DNA of 64,000 nucleotides from Gordonia sp. ABSL11-1 (GCF_030315685.1 NZ_JASXSI010000011.1:62001-126000), one strand, 5' to 3'; shown: positions 16,874 through 26,102, numbered from the stretch's first letter. Notes: generated from the letters alone by a model not told the origin. Made by a program: numbers and translations.

Positions 16874-16922
16874 GCGTCAACCATAGGTTGACGCACAGTT
16901 CGCGTCAACCATGCATTGACGA
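16874..16922 (-). promoter_or_regulatory. promoter with two overlapping inverted-repeat operators
   Basis: Operator 1 (16874-16894) is a perfect inverted repeat: GCGTCAACC, three bases, GGTTGACGC. Operator 2 (16902-16922) has one identical half and a 7-of-9 second half. On the minus strand TTGACG (16903-16908) and TATGGT (16880-16885) are separated by exactly 17 bases, and the ATG follows six bases later. A repressor on either operator would block RNA polymerase; the HTH of the gene itself is the natural candidate. Confidence 0.8.
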
Positions 16923-17092
16923 TGAAACCGCGATGAGCGGTTCTTGTCGGTGGCATGTGATGCGATGACCGCGAGTGTCTCGACCCGGATATTCGTTGAC
17001 AGCGGTGACGGCCGTGGGAACGATGGAGCCGAGGGTTGCCCGTCCATCTGCCGGTTCAGCACGAGCCGGTCCACAGGAACCGGGAGGTACCG

Positions 17093-18502
17093 GTGAGCAT
17101 CACCAAGCCCAGCATCACCCCATCCGTTACTCACACATCCGTTCCAGCGGAGACATCCGTTCCGGCGGTGTCCGAGTCGAGGTCGCAGGCCGACAGGTTC
17201 CTCGCGGTCCGCGGACTGACCGACGCCCTGACGGCGAGCCTGTCCGCCGAGGACCAGACCCCGCAGTCGATGACCGACGCGAGCCCGGTGAAATGGCATC
17301 GGGCGCATGTCACGTGGTTCTTCGAGGAGTTCATCCTCCGCAACGATCCCTCGTACGTCGTCTACGACGAGTCCTTCCGATATCTCTTCAACAGCTACTA
17401 CGAGGCGGTCGGAGCGCGGCATCCGCGCCCCGAGCGCGGGCTGGTGACCCGACCGGGCGTCGCCGATGTCGGCCACTACCGCGAGTACGTGGACAACGCG
17501 ATGGTCGACGTCCTCGAGCGCGGCGCCCTCGACGACGACGTGCTCGCCCTCGTCGAACTCGGTTGCCACCACGAGCAGCAGCACCAGGAGCTGCTGCTCA
17601 TGGACCTCAAGCACCTGTTCTCCACCCACGCGTTCGCCCCGGTGTACGTCGAGCGGGTCGCCGACGAGTCCGGTACGCCTGATCCACTGACCTGGCGGTC
17701 GGTGGCAGGTGGGGTGAAAGAAATCGGCGCCGGGAGCGGAGCGAGCGGGCCGGGTCAGTTCGGCGCCGGGAGCGGAGCGAGCGGGCCAGGTCAGTTCGGC
17801 GCCGGGAGCGGAGCGAGCGGGCCAGGTCAGTTCGGCGCCGGGAGCGGCAGCGGTTTTTCCTACGACAACGAGGGTCCGCGGCATCGGGTGTTCCTGGAGG
17901 ACTTCGAGATCGCCGAGCGCGCGGTCACCAACGCCGAGTGGCTGGAGTTCATCGCCGACGACGGCTACCGGCGTCCCGAGTTCTGGCTGTCCGACGGGTG
18001 GGCCCACATCCGCGAGACGGGCTGGCAGGCGCCGGGGTACTGGCAGCAGGTCGACGGGGAGTGGACCACGTTCACGCTGTCGGGACGTCGCCGGCTCGTC
18101 CTCGACGAGCCCGTCCTGCACGTCTCGTTCTACGAGGCCGACGCGTACGCACGGTGGGCGGGAGTTCGTCTCCCCACCGAATTCGAGTGGGAGACGGCCG
18201 CTGTCACCGGGTCGTCGACGCGGGGGCAACTGCTCGATCCGGCCCGATGTCATCCGGGCCGCGCCGGCAGCACCATGATCGGCGACACGTGGCAGTGGAC
18301 GGCCAGTGCCTACCTGCCATATCCGGGGTTCGTCCCCGCCAACGGCGCCGTCGGTGAGTACAACGGCAAGTTCATGTCCGATCAGCATGTGCTGCGCGGC
18401 GCGAGCGCGGTGACGCCGCGTGGTCACGAGCGGGCGACCTACCGCAATTTCTTCCCGGCCTCGGCGCGCTGGGCGTTCTCCGGACTGCGGTTGGCCCGGT
18501 GA
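17093..18502 (+). CDS. egtB: hercynine oxygenase EgtB
   Basis: A ~469-residue non-haem iron enzyme that joins hercynine with gamma-glutamylcysteine (or cysteine) through a sulfoxide bond in ergothioneine synthesis. The N-terminal DinB-like domain supplies the iron ligands: His in KWHRAHVTWFFEEF (~69-72) and the HHEQQH motif (~159-164). The C-terminal FGE-sulfatase domain runs from ~255 to the end with NVEWLEFI-like and DTWQWTASAY motifs and the final RATYRNFFP segment. Between the domains lies an unusual GAGSGASGPGQF tandem repeat. GTG 17093 is chosen for GGAGG five bases upstream. The stop overlaps egtD (GTGA). No egtA or egtC is next to it. Confidence 0.93.
   Translation: MSITKPSITPSVTHTSVPAETSVPAVSESRSQADRFLAVRGLTDALTASLSAEDQTPQSMTDASPVKWHRAHVTWFFEEFILRNDPSYVVYDESFRYLFNSYYEAVGARHPRPERGLVTRPGVADVGHYREYVDNAMVDVLERGALDDDVLALVELGCHHEQQHQELLLMDLKHLFSTHAFAPVYVERVADESGTPDPLTWRSVAGGVKEIGAGSGASGPGQFGAGSGASGPGQFGAGSGASGPGQFGAGSGSGFSYDNEGPRHRVFLEDFEIAERAVTNAEWLEFIADDGYRRPEFWLSDGWAHIRETGWQAPGYWQQVDGEWTTFTLSGRRRLVLDEPVLHVSFYEADAYARWAGVRLPTEFEWETAAVTGSSTRGQLLDPARCHPGRAGSTMIGDTWQWTASAYLPYPGFVPANGAVGEYNGKFMSDQHVLRGASAVTPRGHERATYRNFFPASARWAFSGLRLAR
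17723..17846 (+). repeat. 36-bp tandem repeat in egtB linker, ~3.4 copies
   Basis: A 36-bp unit coding GAGSGASGPGQF is repeated three times and then partly a fourth time, with one or two base changes. It falls exactly between the DinB and sulfatase-like domains of EgtB, keeps the frame, and lengthens a flexible Gly/Ser linker. Confidence 0.9.
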
Positions 18503-19455
18503 TCACCGGTATCGAGGACCCGCTGGCCGCCGACGTCGTCGCGGGCCTGTGGGCCGATCCGCCGACCCTGCCGACGAAGTGGCTCTACGACGAGCGCGGC
18601 AGCAGATTGTTCGACGAGATCACCCGGCTGCCCGAGTACTACCCGACGCGGCGGGAGACCGAGATCCTCGAGGCACGCAGTGCGGAGATCGCGGCCGTGA
18701 CCGAGGCGTCGACGATGGTCGAACTCGGGTCGGGCACGTCGACCAAGACCCGCCTGCTGCTCTCCGCGTTCGCCGAGCGTGCCGATCACGAGGGCCGGAC
18801 GTTTCGCTACGTCCCGCTCGATGTGAGCACAGAGACCCTCGAGTCGTCGGCGGCCACGTTGCGGGTCGACTTTCCGGGCATCGACATCGTCCCGGTGGCC
18901 GGCGACTTCACGAGCGCCGATCTCATTGTGCCGCCCTCCTCGGGGCCACGTGTCGCGGTGTTCTTGGGCGGCACCATCGGCAACTTCGACGACGAGGCGC
19001 GAGCGGCCTTCTTGCACACCATCGCCGGAGCCCTCGACCCGGGCGACTACTTCCTGCTCGGCGCCGACCTGATCAAGGACACCGGCCGGCTCGTCGCCGC
19101 CTACAACGACAAGGCCGGGGTGACCGCCGATTTCAACCGCAACATGATCGAGGTGCTGCGGACCGGTCTCGACACGCGGGGTCTGTACGCCGACGATTTC
19201 GATCACGTCGCCCGGTGGAATCCGAAGCGTCACCGCATCGAGATGTGGCTGCGCGCGCGACGCGACGTCGTCGTCGACATCCCGATCCTCGACCGTCGCT
19301 GGGAGCTGGCGGCCGGAACCGAGGTGCTCACCGAGATCAGCACCAAATTCGACCGCGCGACATTGGCCGACGAGCTCGCGACCGCGGGGCTCGACGTGAC
19401 CCACACCTGGACCGACGACGCCGGCGACTTCCTGCTGACGCTCGCCCGGCGGTGA
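18499..19455 (+). CDS. egtD: L-histidine N(alpha)-methyltransferase EgtD
   Basis: A 318-residue SAM-dependent methyltransferase that trimethylates histidine to hercynine, the first step of ergothioneine synthesis. Motifs include YDERGSRLFDEITRLPEYYPTRRE near the N-terminus, the SAM-binding ELGSGTSTKTRLLL (~75-88) and FLGGTIGNF (~155-163). Ser and Glu in the C-terminal EVLTEISTKF are in the position that binds the histidine carboxylate/amine. Length matches Mycobacterium EgtD (321). The GTG start overlaps the egtB stop, so the two are translationally coupled. Confidence 0.95.
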   Translation: MITGIEDPLAADVVAGLWADPPTLPTKWLYDERGSRLFDEITRLPEYYPTRRETEILEARSAEIAAVTEASTMVELGSGTSTKTRLLLSAFAERADHEGRTFRYVPLDVSTETLESSAATLRVDFPGIDIVPVAGDFTSADLIVPPSSGPRVAVFLGGTIGNFDDEARAAFLHTIAGALDPGDYFLLGADLIKDTGRLVAAYNDKAGVTADFNRNMIEVLRTGLDTRGLYADDFDHVARWNPKRHRIEMWLRARRDVVVDIPILDRRWELAAGTEVLTEISTKFDRATLADELATAGLDVTHTWTDDAGDFLLTLARR

Positions 19456-19464
19456 CCACGCGGG

Positions 19465-20493
19465 TCAATCGGCGAGCAGTTCGGCCACGCGTGGGATCAC
19501 CTGGGTGCCATAGAGTTCGATACTGCGCATGAGTTTGTCGTGCGGCAGCGTGCCGTGCGAGTACTTCATGTCGAAGCGGCTCAGGCCCAACGCTTTCGAC
19601 GTCGCGGCGATCTTGATGGCGACTGTCTCCGGCGATCCGACGTACAGCGACCCCGACGGCCCTGTCGACCGATCGAATTCGATGCGTGTCGGCGGCGGCC
19701 AGCCGCGCTCGCGCCCGATCCGTTCGACGTAGACGCGGTAGTGGGGCCACAACTCCTCGCGCGCCTGCTCGTCGGTGTCGGCGACGTGGCCGGGGGAGTG
19801 CACGCCCACCGGCAGATCCGTCGGCTGATCGAGTTCGGTCAGGGCCCGCCGATACAGGTCGACGTACGGGGCGAACCGCAGTGGATCGCCGCCGATGATG
19901 GCCAGCATCAACGGAAGGCCGCAGGACGCCGACCGGATCACCGACTCGGGGCTGCCGCCGACCGCGATCCAGGTCGGCAACGGCGGCTCGGCGAGTTGTG
20001 GGAACACCGACTGCTCGGTCAGCGGGCCCCGTGTGGAACCCGACCACGTGACCGGCTGCCCGGAGCGCAACGCCGCGAACAACGACAGCTTGTCGGTGAA
20101 CAGCTCCTCGTACTCGGACAGGTCGAAGCCGAAGAGCGGGAACGACTCCGTGAACGAGCCACGCCCCAGGATCACCTCGGCCCGCCCGTTCGACAGCGCG
20201 TCGACCGTGGAGAAGCGTTCGAACACACGGATCGGGTCGTCCGAACTCAGCACCGTCACCGCCGAACCCAACCGCATCCGACTGGTCCGCGCGGCGACCG
20301 CGGCCAGGATCACCTCGGGCGCCGAGACCGCGTAGTCATCGCGGTGATGTTCACCGACGCCGAGGAAATCGACCCCCACCTCATCGGCGAGCACGGCCTG
20401 GGCGAGAACGTTGCGGATGGTCTGTGCCGCTGTCAGCGGGATGCCGGTGTCGTCGACGGTGACGTCGCCGAACGTGTCAAGACCCAACTCCAT
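19465..20493 (-). CDS. LLM-class flavin-dependent oxidoreductase
   Basis: A ~342-residue luciferase-like TIM-barrel oxidoreductase using FMN or F420. The N-terminus MELGLDTFGDV, the segment FLGVGEHHRDDYAVSAPEVILAAVAARTSRMRLGSAVTVLSSDDPIRVFE and the later GRAEVILGRGSFTESFPLFG are characteristic. The substrate is unknown. ATG 20493 is preferred since family members begin here and TACATT lies seven bases upstream (leaderless style); an in-frame ATG at 20538 would add 15 residues. Convergent with egtD, nine bases from its stop; no functional link to it is evident. Confidence 0.85.
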   Translation of the reverse strand: MELGLDTFGDVTVDDTGIPLTAAQTIRNVLAQAVLADEVGVDFLGVGEHHRDDYAVSAPEVILAAVAARTSRMRLGSAVTVLSSDDPIRVFERFSTVDALSNGRAEVILGRGSFTESFPLFGFDLSEYEELFTDKLSLFAALRSGQPVTWSGSTRGPLTEQSVFPQLAEPPLPTWIAVGGSPESVIRSASCGLPLMLAIIGGDPLRFAPYVDLYRRALTELDQPTDLPVGVHSPGHVADTDEQAREELWPHYRVYVERIGRERGWPPPTRIEFDRSTGPSGSLYVGSPETVAIKIAATSKALGLSRFDMKYSHGTLPHDKLMRSIELYGTQVIPRVAELLAD

Positions 20494-20595
20494 AGGAGCA
20501 AATGTAGCCAATCCCTGCTGAACATCAGGTGCTGTCATAAGCTGAACGCGCGCTGAAGACCGTCGGCGTCATGACAGATCAAGGAGAGCACTCCC

Positions 20596-20976
20596 ATGTG
20601 GGATTCGTTCTGGGACTTCATCTGGTACACGATCGTCATCTTCGCGTTCGTCGCGTACCTGATCGTCCTGTGGTTCATCATCACCGACCTGTTCCGCGAC
20701 CACAAGGCGTCCGGTTGGCAGAAGGCCGCGTGGGTCATCTTCCTGGTGATCTTCCCGTACCTGACGTCGATCGTGTACCTGCTCGCGAAGGGCCGCGGCA
20801 TGGCGGAGCGCCAGCAGGCGGCGGCGAAGGAGGCCAAGGCCGCCACCGACAGCTACATCCAGTCGGTCGCCACGAAGAGCCCCGCCGAACAGATCGCCGA
20901 CGCCAAGTCCCTTCTCGACGCGGGCACCATCACGCAGGAGGAGTACGACTCGCTGAAGGCGAAGGCCCTGGCGTAA
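20596..20976 (+). CDS. PLD-nuclease N-terminal/SHOCT small membrane protein
   Basis: A 126-residue protein. Two membrane helices (residues ~10-30 and ~43-62) form a PLDc_N-like unit (IVLWFIITDLFRDHKASGWQKAAWVIFLVIFPYLTSIVYLL). The C-terminal 30 residues are a SHOCT domain (PAEQIADAKSLLDAGTITQEEYDSLKAKAL). SHOCT domains are thought to mediate oligomerisation or contact with other proteins. No enzymatic role. ATG start with AAGGAGAG upstream. Common in actinobacteria as a stand-alone gene. Confidence 0.85.
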   Translation: MWDSFWDFIWYTIVIFAFVAYLIVLWFIITDLFRDHKASGWQKAAWVIFLVIFPYLTSIVYLLAKGRGMAERQQAAAKEAKAATDSYIQSVATKSPAEQIADAKSLLDAGTITQEEYDSLKAKALA

Positions 20977-21013
20977 GGCAGTTCTCGCGGCCGCCGTGGT
21001 GCGGGTATGGCAG

Positions 21014-21796
21014 TTATGTTGCGAAGGGATCGGCAGTGTGGCCGACGAGATCAGCGACCGAACCGATGACGCGGGTGGGCCGGTAGGGGTACAGCTCGAC
21101 CGAGGTCGGTGTGGAGATGCCGGACAGTACGAGGATCGTCTGCAGGCCGGCCTCCATGCCGGAGATGACGTCGGTGTCCATGCGGTCACCGATCATCAGG
21201 GTCGTCTCCGAGTGGGCGCCGATCTGGCGGATCGCCGACCGCATCATCAGCGGATTCGGCTTGCCCACGTAGTACGGCTCGCGGCCGGTGGCCCGGGTGA
21301 TGAGTGCGGCGACCGCGCCGGTCGCCGGCAGCGAACCGCTCGCCGACGGACCGGTCGCGTCCGGGTTGGTCGCGATGAACCGGGCGCCCCGCTCGACCAG
21401 CCGGATGGCCGTCGTGATGGCCTCGAACGAGTAGGTGCGCGTCTCGCCGAGCACCACGTAGTCCGGCTCAGAATCGGTGATCACGTAGCCGATGTCGTGT
21501 AGGGCCGTGGTCAGCCCGGATTCGCCGACCACGTAGGCCGACCCGCCGGGCCGCTGCGAATCGAGGAACCGCGCCGTGGCCAGCGCCGACGTCCAGATCG
21601 CGGCCTCCGGGATGTCGAGGCCGGTGCGTAACAGGCGGGCGCGGAGATCCCGCGGTGTGCGGATCGAGTTGTTCGTCAGCACGATGAACGGGATCTCGTT
21701 GTCGCGTAGTTCGGCGAGGAACGCATCCGCGCCGGGGATCAGGTGCTCCTCGCTGACGAGCACGCCGTCCATGTCCATCAGGTAGTTCCAGGCCAT
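21014..21796 (-). CDS. HAD-superfamily IIA hydrolase (NagD-like)
   Basis: A ~260-residue phosphatase of HAD subfamily IIA. Motif I reads LMDMDGVLVSEEHLIPGA, motif II FIVLTNNS, the lysine is in YYVGKPNPLMMRSA and motif IV MIGDRMDTDVISGMEAGLQT. The cap shows LGETRTYSFEAITTAIRLVERGARFIATNPD. Likely dephosphorylates a small sugar or nucleotide phosphate; the substrate cannot be told. ATG 21796 begins MAWNYLMDMDGV and has CATAAT seven bases upstream, a leaderless pattern; an upstream ATG in frame would add 34 residues without family support. Confidence 0.88.
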   Translation of the reverse strand: MAWNYLMDMDGVLVSEEHLIPGADAFLAELRDNEIPFIVLTNNSIRTPRDLRARLLRTGLDIPEAAIWTSALATARFLDSQRPGGSAYVVGESGLTTALHDIGYVITDSEPDYVVLGETRTYSFEAITTAIRLVERGARFIATNPDATGPSASGSLPATGAVAALITRATGREPYYVGKPNPLMMRSAIRQIGAHSETTLMIGDRMDTDVISGMEAGLQTILVLSGISTPTSVELYPYRPTRVIGSVADLVGHTADPFAT

Positions 21797-21927
21797 GCCC
21801 CGAATTATGGCGGTCTCACACCCGGGTCGCGCCAAACCCGGCGAATACGCCCGCTCGCTGACACAATGACGCTCACGCCAGACCAGCCCCCAGCCCAACT
21901 CCCCAGCCCACCCAGCAGAGGTCGTAG

Positions 21928-22911
21928 GTGATCGGTTACCTGTGCAAGCGCATCGCCTCGTGGGCGGTCCTTGTCGTCATCGCCACGAACTTCGCTTTCT
22001 TCCTGGCCACCTGGTTCCTCGATCCGCGCTCGAACTACGCCGAGCGCAAGCCCCCGCTACCGGCCGAGGTCGTCGACAACACCCTGAGCACCTACAACCT
22101 CAACGACAAGACGCCCGTCCTGGAGCGGTGGTGGACGTGGCTGACCGACATTCTGCTGCACTGGGATTGGGGTTCGACGCCGGTCGGGACCAGTGTCAAC
22201 GGCCAGGTCGCCTTCCGCCTGTGGTCGTCGGTCCAGCTCCTCACGGCCGCCACGGTGCTGGCCACCCTCCTCGGGATCGCCCTCGGCGTCTACACCGCGC
22301 TTCGCCACTACCGGCTCGCCGACCGCGCGTGGCAGTTCGTCTCCATCGTGATGATCAACGTGCCGGTCGCCGTGGCCGGCCTCGCCGTCGTCCTGCTGGG
22401 TATCGCGATCAACCAGCAGGTCGGTCATACCGTCGTGTTCGTCGCCGGATCGTCGAGCATCGATGTCCATGGCTTCTTCCCGGTCCTGCTCGATCGGCTC
22501 AAACACCTGATCCTGCCGACGATCACGCTGGTCGTCGTGCAGTACGCGGGCCTGCATCTGATGCAGCGCTCGCTGCTGCTCGACACGATCGACGCCGACT
22601 ACGTGCGCACGGCACGGGCCAAGGGGCTCACCCGCGGCGTCGCGGTCCGCAGGCACGCGCTGCGCACCGCGATCATCCCGGTCGCCGTCGGTATCGCCTT
22701 CGCCATCCCGGCGGTCTTCACCGGCGCCGTCATCACCGAGACCATCTTCGGATGGGAGGGCATGGGCCGGTATTTCGTCACCTCCATCAACACGAACGAC
22801 GTGTACGGGGTCGTCGCGGTCGCCGCGTTCGGTGCCGTCGCGACCGCGGTCGGCGCGATCCTCGCCGATCTCGCCGTCGTGTATCTCGATCCGCGCGTGC
22901 GGGTGACCTGA
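21928..22911 (+). CDS. dppB: peptide/nickel-type ABC transporter permease (DppB)
   Basis: A 327-residue inner-membrane permease with an N-terminal helix, a periplasmic loop and five further helices. The EAA loop that contacts the ATPase reads YVRTARAKGLTRGVAVRRHALRTAIIPV (~227-255), a standard match for DppB/OppB. First gene of a four-gene operon (dppB-dppC-dppDF-dppA). A start is GTG 21928 with GGTCGTAG upstream; no strong ribosome site is seen. In M. tuberculosis the Dpp system is reported to import peptides and haem; haem use here is only a possibility. Confidence 0.92.
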   Translation: MIGYLCKRIASWAVLVVIATNFAFFLATWFLDPRSNYAERKPPLPAEVVDNTLSTYNLNDKTPVLERWWTWLTDILLHWDWGSTPVGTSVNGQVAFRLWSSVQLLTAATVLATLLGIALGVYTALRHYRLADRAWQFVSIVMINVPVAVAGLAVVLLGIAINQQVGHTVVFVAGSSSIDVHGFFPVLLDRLKHLILPTITLVVVQYAGLHLMQRSLLLDTIDADYVRTARAKGLTRGVAVRRHALRTAIIPVAVGIAFAIPAVFTGAVITETIFGWEGMGRYFVTSINTNDVYGVVAVAAFGAVATAVGAILADLAVVYLDPRVRVT

Positions 22912-22920
22912 GAGTGAGAC

Positions 22921-22965
22921 GACAGTGGTGAGAACGACAGTGGTGAGAACGACAGTGGTGAGACC
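22921..22965 (+). repeat. three 15-bp tandem repeats between dppB and dppC
   Basis: GACAGTGGTGAGAAC occurs three times head to tail (the third ends ACC). It lies in the 57-bp space between the dppB stop and the dppC start and carries several GTG and GGTGAG motifs. Confidence 0.85.
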
Positions 22966-22968
22966 GCA

Positions 22969-24000
22969 ATGGTGATGATGCCGCCCGAACCGAATCGCGA
23001 GGAACCGCCGCGCGCCGAGACCGCGCGTCGTCGCGGCCATCACGACCCGACGGCGACCGCACCCGTCATGGGGGAGACCGGCGGACTGCTCGCCGACGGC
23101 GTCGGCCCCGTCGAGGACAGCCTCGAGACTCCGATCGCCCGCGGGCGGTCCGGCCGTATCCTGCTGATCGCCCGACGATTCGCCCGTAACCGCACCGCGC
23201 TCGCCGGCCTGGTCATCTTCGTCCTGCTCGTGCTGTTCGCGGTGTTCGGCGGTTTCCTGACGCCGTGGTCGTACACCGACACCGACTTCCTCGCGATCGG
23301 TTTCCCACCGTCGTCGGGACACTGGTTCGGCACCAACGACGCGGGCAACGACCTCTACGCGCAGGTCGTCCACGGTCTGCAGCGGTCCCTCGTCATCGCT
23401 CTCACCGTGTCGATCGGGACGACCATCATCGCCGCGTTCGTCGGAGCGTTCGCCGCCTACTTCGGCGGGTGGGTGCAGCGCGCCATCCTCGGTGTCATCT
23501 ATCTGCTGCTGGTGATCCCGACCTTCCTGATCATCGCGCTCATCTCCAACAAGACCGGCGGCGACTGGCGCTGGCTCATCGTCGTCTTCACCGTGACCGG
23601 CTGGATGATGTTGGCGCGCATCATCCACTCGATGGCCCAGTCCATCCGGGAGCGCGACTATGTCGCGGCCGCACGGTATCTCGGGGAGCCGCCGTTGACC
23701 ATCGTGGCCCGCCACATACTCCCCAACCTGGCATCGCTGCTCGTCATCAACTTCGCCCTCGGTGTCGTCGCGACCGTTCTCGCCGAGACCGGGCTGTCGT
23801 TCCTCGGCCTGGGCGTGCAGATCCCCGACGTCACCCTGGGCGCGTTGCTGCAGTCGGGCGCGGGTGCCCTGTTCGCCTCGCCGTGGCTGTTCTACTTCCC
23901 GGCCGCGGTGCTGACCCTGCTGACCGTGTCGATGGCGCTGATCGCGGACGGCCTGCGCGACGCCCTCGACCCGACCTCGGGCTCGGGGGCACGGGCATGA
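22969..24000 (+). CDS. dppC: peptide/nickel-type ABC transporter permease (DppC)
   Basis: A 343-residue permease. A long charged N-terminus (~60 residues, cytoplasmic) precedes the OppC N-terminal segment (RRFARNRTALAGLVIFVLLVLFAVFGGFL) and five more membrane helices. The EAA loop is RERDYVAAARYLGEPPLTIVARHILPN (~222-248). The partial GTNDAGNDLYAQVVHG motif is standard for DppC. The start is uncertain because 15-bp repeats rich in GTG precede it; ATG 22969 is used. The stop overlaps the ATPase start (ATGA). Confidence 0.92.
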   Translation: MVMMPPEPNREEPPRAETARRRGHHDPTATAPVMGETGGLLADGVGPVEDSLETPIARGRSGRILLIARRFARNRTALAGLVIFVLLVLFAVFGGFLTPWSYTDTDFLAIGFPPSSGHWFGTNDAGNDLYAQVVHGLQRSLVIALTVSIGTTIIAAFVGAFAAYFGGWVQRAILGVIYLLLVIPTFLIIALISNKTGGDWRWLIVVFTVTGWMMLARIIHSMAQSIRERDYVAAARYLGEPPLTIVARHILPNLASLLVINFALGVVATVLAETGLSFLGLGVQIPDVTLGALLQSGAGALFASPWLFYFPAAVLTLLTVSMALIADGLRDALDPTSGSGARA

Positions 24001-26102
24001 GCACGGAGACGGACGCCCCGGTGCTGTCGGTGCGGGATCTGCACGTGGCGTTCGGCTCGGAGGCCGGTCGGGTCGAGGCCGTGCGCGGCCTCTCCTTCGA
24101 CGTCGCCCCGGCCACGACACTGGCGATCGTCGGCGAGTCGGGGTCGGGGAAGTCGGTGTCGGCGTTGGCCGTTCTGGGTCTGTTGCCGGCGTCCGCAGAG
24201 GTTCGGGGGTCGGTGACGGTGAGCGACCGCGAGCTGATCGGGCTCGGCGACAAGGAGATGTCGGCGGTGCGCGGGCGGGAGATCTCGATGATCTTCCAGG
24301 ATCCGTTGTCGTCGCTGACGCCGGTGTTCACGGTCGGCGCGCAGATCGTCGAGGCGCTGCAGGCCCATCAGGACATCGGGCGCCGGGCCGCGACCGAGCG
24401 TGCAATCGAATTGCTCGACCTCGTCGGCATCCCCGACCCCATCCGCCGGTCGACCTCGTTCCCGCACGAGCTGTCCGGCGGGATGCGTCAGCGCGTGATG
24501 ATCGCGATGGCCATCGCCAACGATCCGGCGGTGATCATCGCCGACGAACCGACCACGGCCCTCGACGTGACCATCCAGGCGCAGATCCTCGACCTGCTCG
24601 CGACGGCCCGGGCCGAGACCGGTGCCGCGATGGTGCTCATCACCCACGACCTCGGTGTGGTCGCCGGTACCGCCGACGACGTCATCGTCATGTACGGCGG
24701 ACGCGCCGTCGAACGGGCGGCGGTGGATCCGCTGTTCTCCGAGCCGCGGATGCCGTACACGATCGGCCTGCTCGGGGCGATGCCGCGGGTCGACCGGGTC
24801 ACCGAGTCCCTCACCCCGATACCGGGCAGCCCGCCGGTCCTGATCGACCCGCCCGACGCCTGCCAGTTCGCGCCGCGGTGCCCGATCGCCGTCGACGACT
24901 GCCATCACGGGGAGCCGCCGCTGACCGCGGTGGCACCCGACAGTGCACCCGGCGCCGCCCACGCCACTGCCCACGCCGCCGCCTGCATCCGGGTCGGGGA
25001 GATCGCCGCCGACGGCACCATCGACGGCCGGCCGGTCTTCGACGATCCCGGGCTCCCGGCACACACCCCGCCGTCGGACCCGACGGACGAGATGCTGCTC
25101 GAGGTCACCGGTTTGCGCAAGGAGTTCCCGCTCACCAGGGGACTGCTGCGGCGCCGCGTCGGGACGGTGCGGGCCGTCGACGGCATCTCGTTCGGCATCC
25201 GACGCGGCGAGACCTTCGCCATCGTCGGCGAATCGGGTAGCGGCAAGTCGACGGCACTGCTCGAGGTGATGGATTTCGCCCAGCCCGCCGGGGTGGTCCG
25301 ATTGTCGGGCACCGATCCGTCGTCGCTGTCGCGCCGTGCGGCGCGGGTGTTGCGCCGAGACATGTCCATCGTGTTCCAGGATCCGTCCGAAGCGCTCGAT
25401 CCGCGGTTCACCGCGTTCGACATCGTGGCCGAACCCTTACGGGCGCTGGGCCTGTCGCGGGCGGACACCGACACTCGGGTGGCCGGGCTGCTGCGTCGCG
25501 TCGGACTCGACCCGGCTCACGCCGACCGCTACCCGTCGGCCTTCTCCGGCGGGCAACGACAACGCCTGGCGATTGCGCGGGCCCTGGGCACCGACCCCCG
25601 GCTCATCATCCTCGACGAGCCGTTGTCGGCGCTCGACGTCTCCGTGCAGGCCGACATCGTCAACCTCATTCGGCGCCTGCAGGCCGACGGCGACGTCTCC
25701 TATCTCGTCGTCGCGCACGATCTGTCGGTGATCCGGCACATGGCCGACCAGGTGGCGGTCATGTACCTCGGGAGATTCGTCGAATTCGGTTCCACCGCAC
25801 AGGTGTTCGAGAGTCCGGCGCATCCGTACACGCAGGCGCTGCTGTCGGCGGTCCCGATCCCGGATCCCCGCGCCGAGCGCGCACGATCGCCGATCGTGCT
25901 CCGCGGCGAACTGCCCAGTCCGTCGGAGGAGATCGCCGGATGTGCGTTCGCCGGACGATGTCCGCTGCATCTGACGCTGCCGGACGCGGACCGCGATCGG
26001 TGTCGGTCCGAGGTGCCCGCCGTCCGCGAAACCGCACCCGGGCATGGCGCGGCCTGCCATTTCACCGATCGCATGCCGGTGTCGGCGGAGGTGGACAGAT
26101 GA
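23997..26102 (+). CDS. dppD: fused double ATPase of peptide ABC transporter (DppD-DppF)
   Basis: A 701-residue protein holding two complete ABC ATPase domains. The first (~10-260) has Walker A GESGSGKS, signature LSGGMRQRV, and Walker [13 protein letters not shown], then an oligopeptide C-terminal domain with a [10 protein letters not shown] cysteine motif. The second (~365-610) repeats these: [30 protein letters not shown] and [11 protein letters not shown]. The two OppC-type cysteine motifs resemble those that bind Fe-S clusters in some DppD proteins. The fusion mirrors mycobacterial DppD. Overlaps both neighbours by four bases (ATGA), so the operon is translationally coupled. Confidence 0.93.
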   Translation: MSTETDAPVLSVRDLHVAFGSEAGRVEAVRGLSFDVAPATTLAIVGESGSGKSVSALAVLGLLPASAEVRGSVTVSDRELIGLGDKEMSAVRGREISMIFQDPLSSLTPVFTVGAQIVEALQAHQDIGRRAATERAIELLDLVGIPDPIRRSTSFPHELSGGMRQRVMIAMAIANDPAVIIADEPTTALDVTIQAQILDLLATARAETGAAMVLITHDLGVVAGTADDVIVMYGGRAVERAAVDPLFSEPRMPYTIGLLGAMPRVDRVTESLTPIPGSPPVLIDPPDACQFAPRCPIAVDDCHHGEPPLTAVAPDSAPGAAHATAHAAACIRVGEIAADGTIDGRPVFDDPGLPAHTPPSDPTDEMLLEVTGLRKEFPLTRGLLRRRVGTVRAVDGISFGIRRGETFAIVGESGSGKSTALLEVMDFAQPAGVVRLSGTDPSSLSRRAARVLRRDMSIVFQDPSEALDPRFTAFDIVAEPLRALGLSRADTDTRVAGLLRRVGLDPAHADRYPSAFSGGQRQRLAIARALGTDPRLIILDEPLSALDVSVQADIVNLIRRLQADGDVSYLVVAHDLSVIRHMADQVAVMYLGRFVEFGSTAQVFESPAHPYTQALLSAVPIPDPRAERARSPIVLRGELPSPSEEIAGCAFAGRCPLHLTLPDADRDRCRSEVPAVRETAPGHGAACHFTDRMPVSAEVDR

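Noticed and set aside
22057..24120. 687-aa minus-strand open frame across dppB and dppC
   Set aside because: Spans two well-supported permease genes and an operon junction; contains repeat-derived TTVVL units only.
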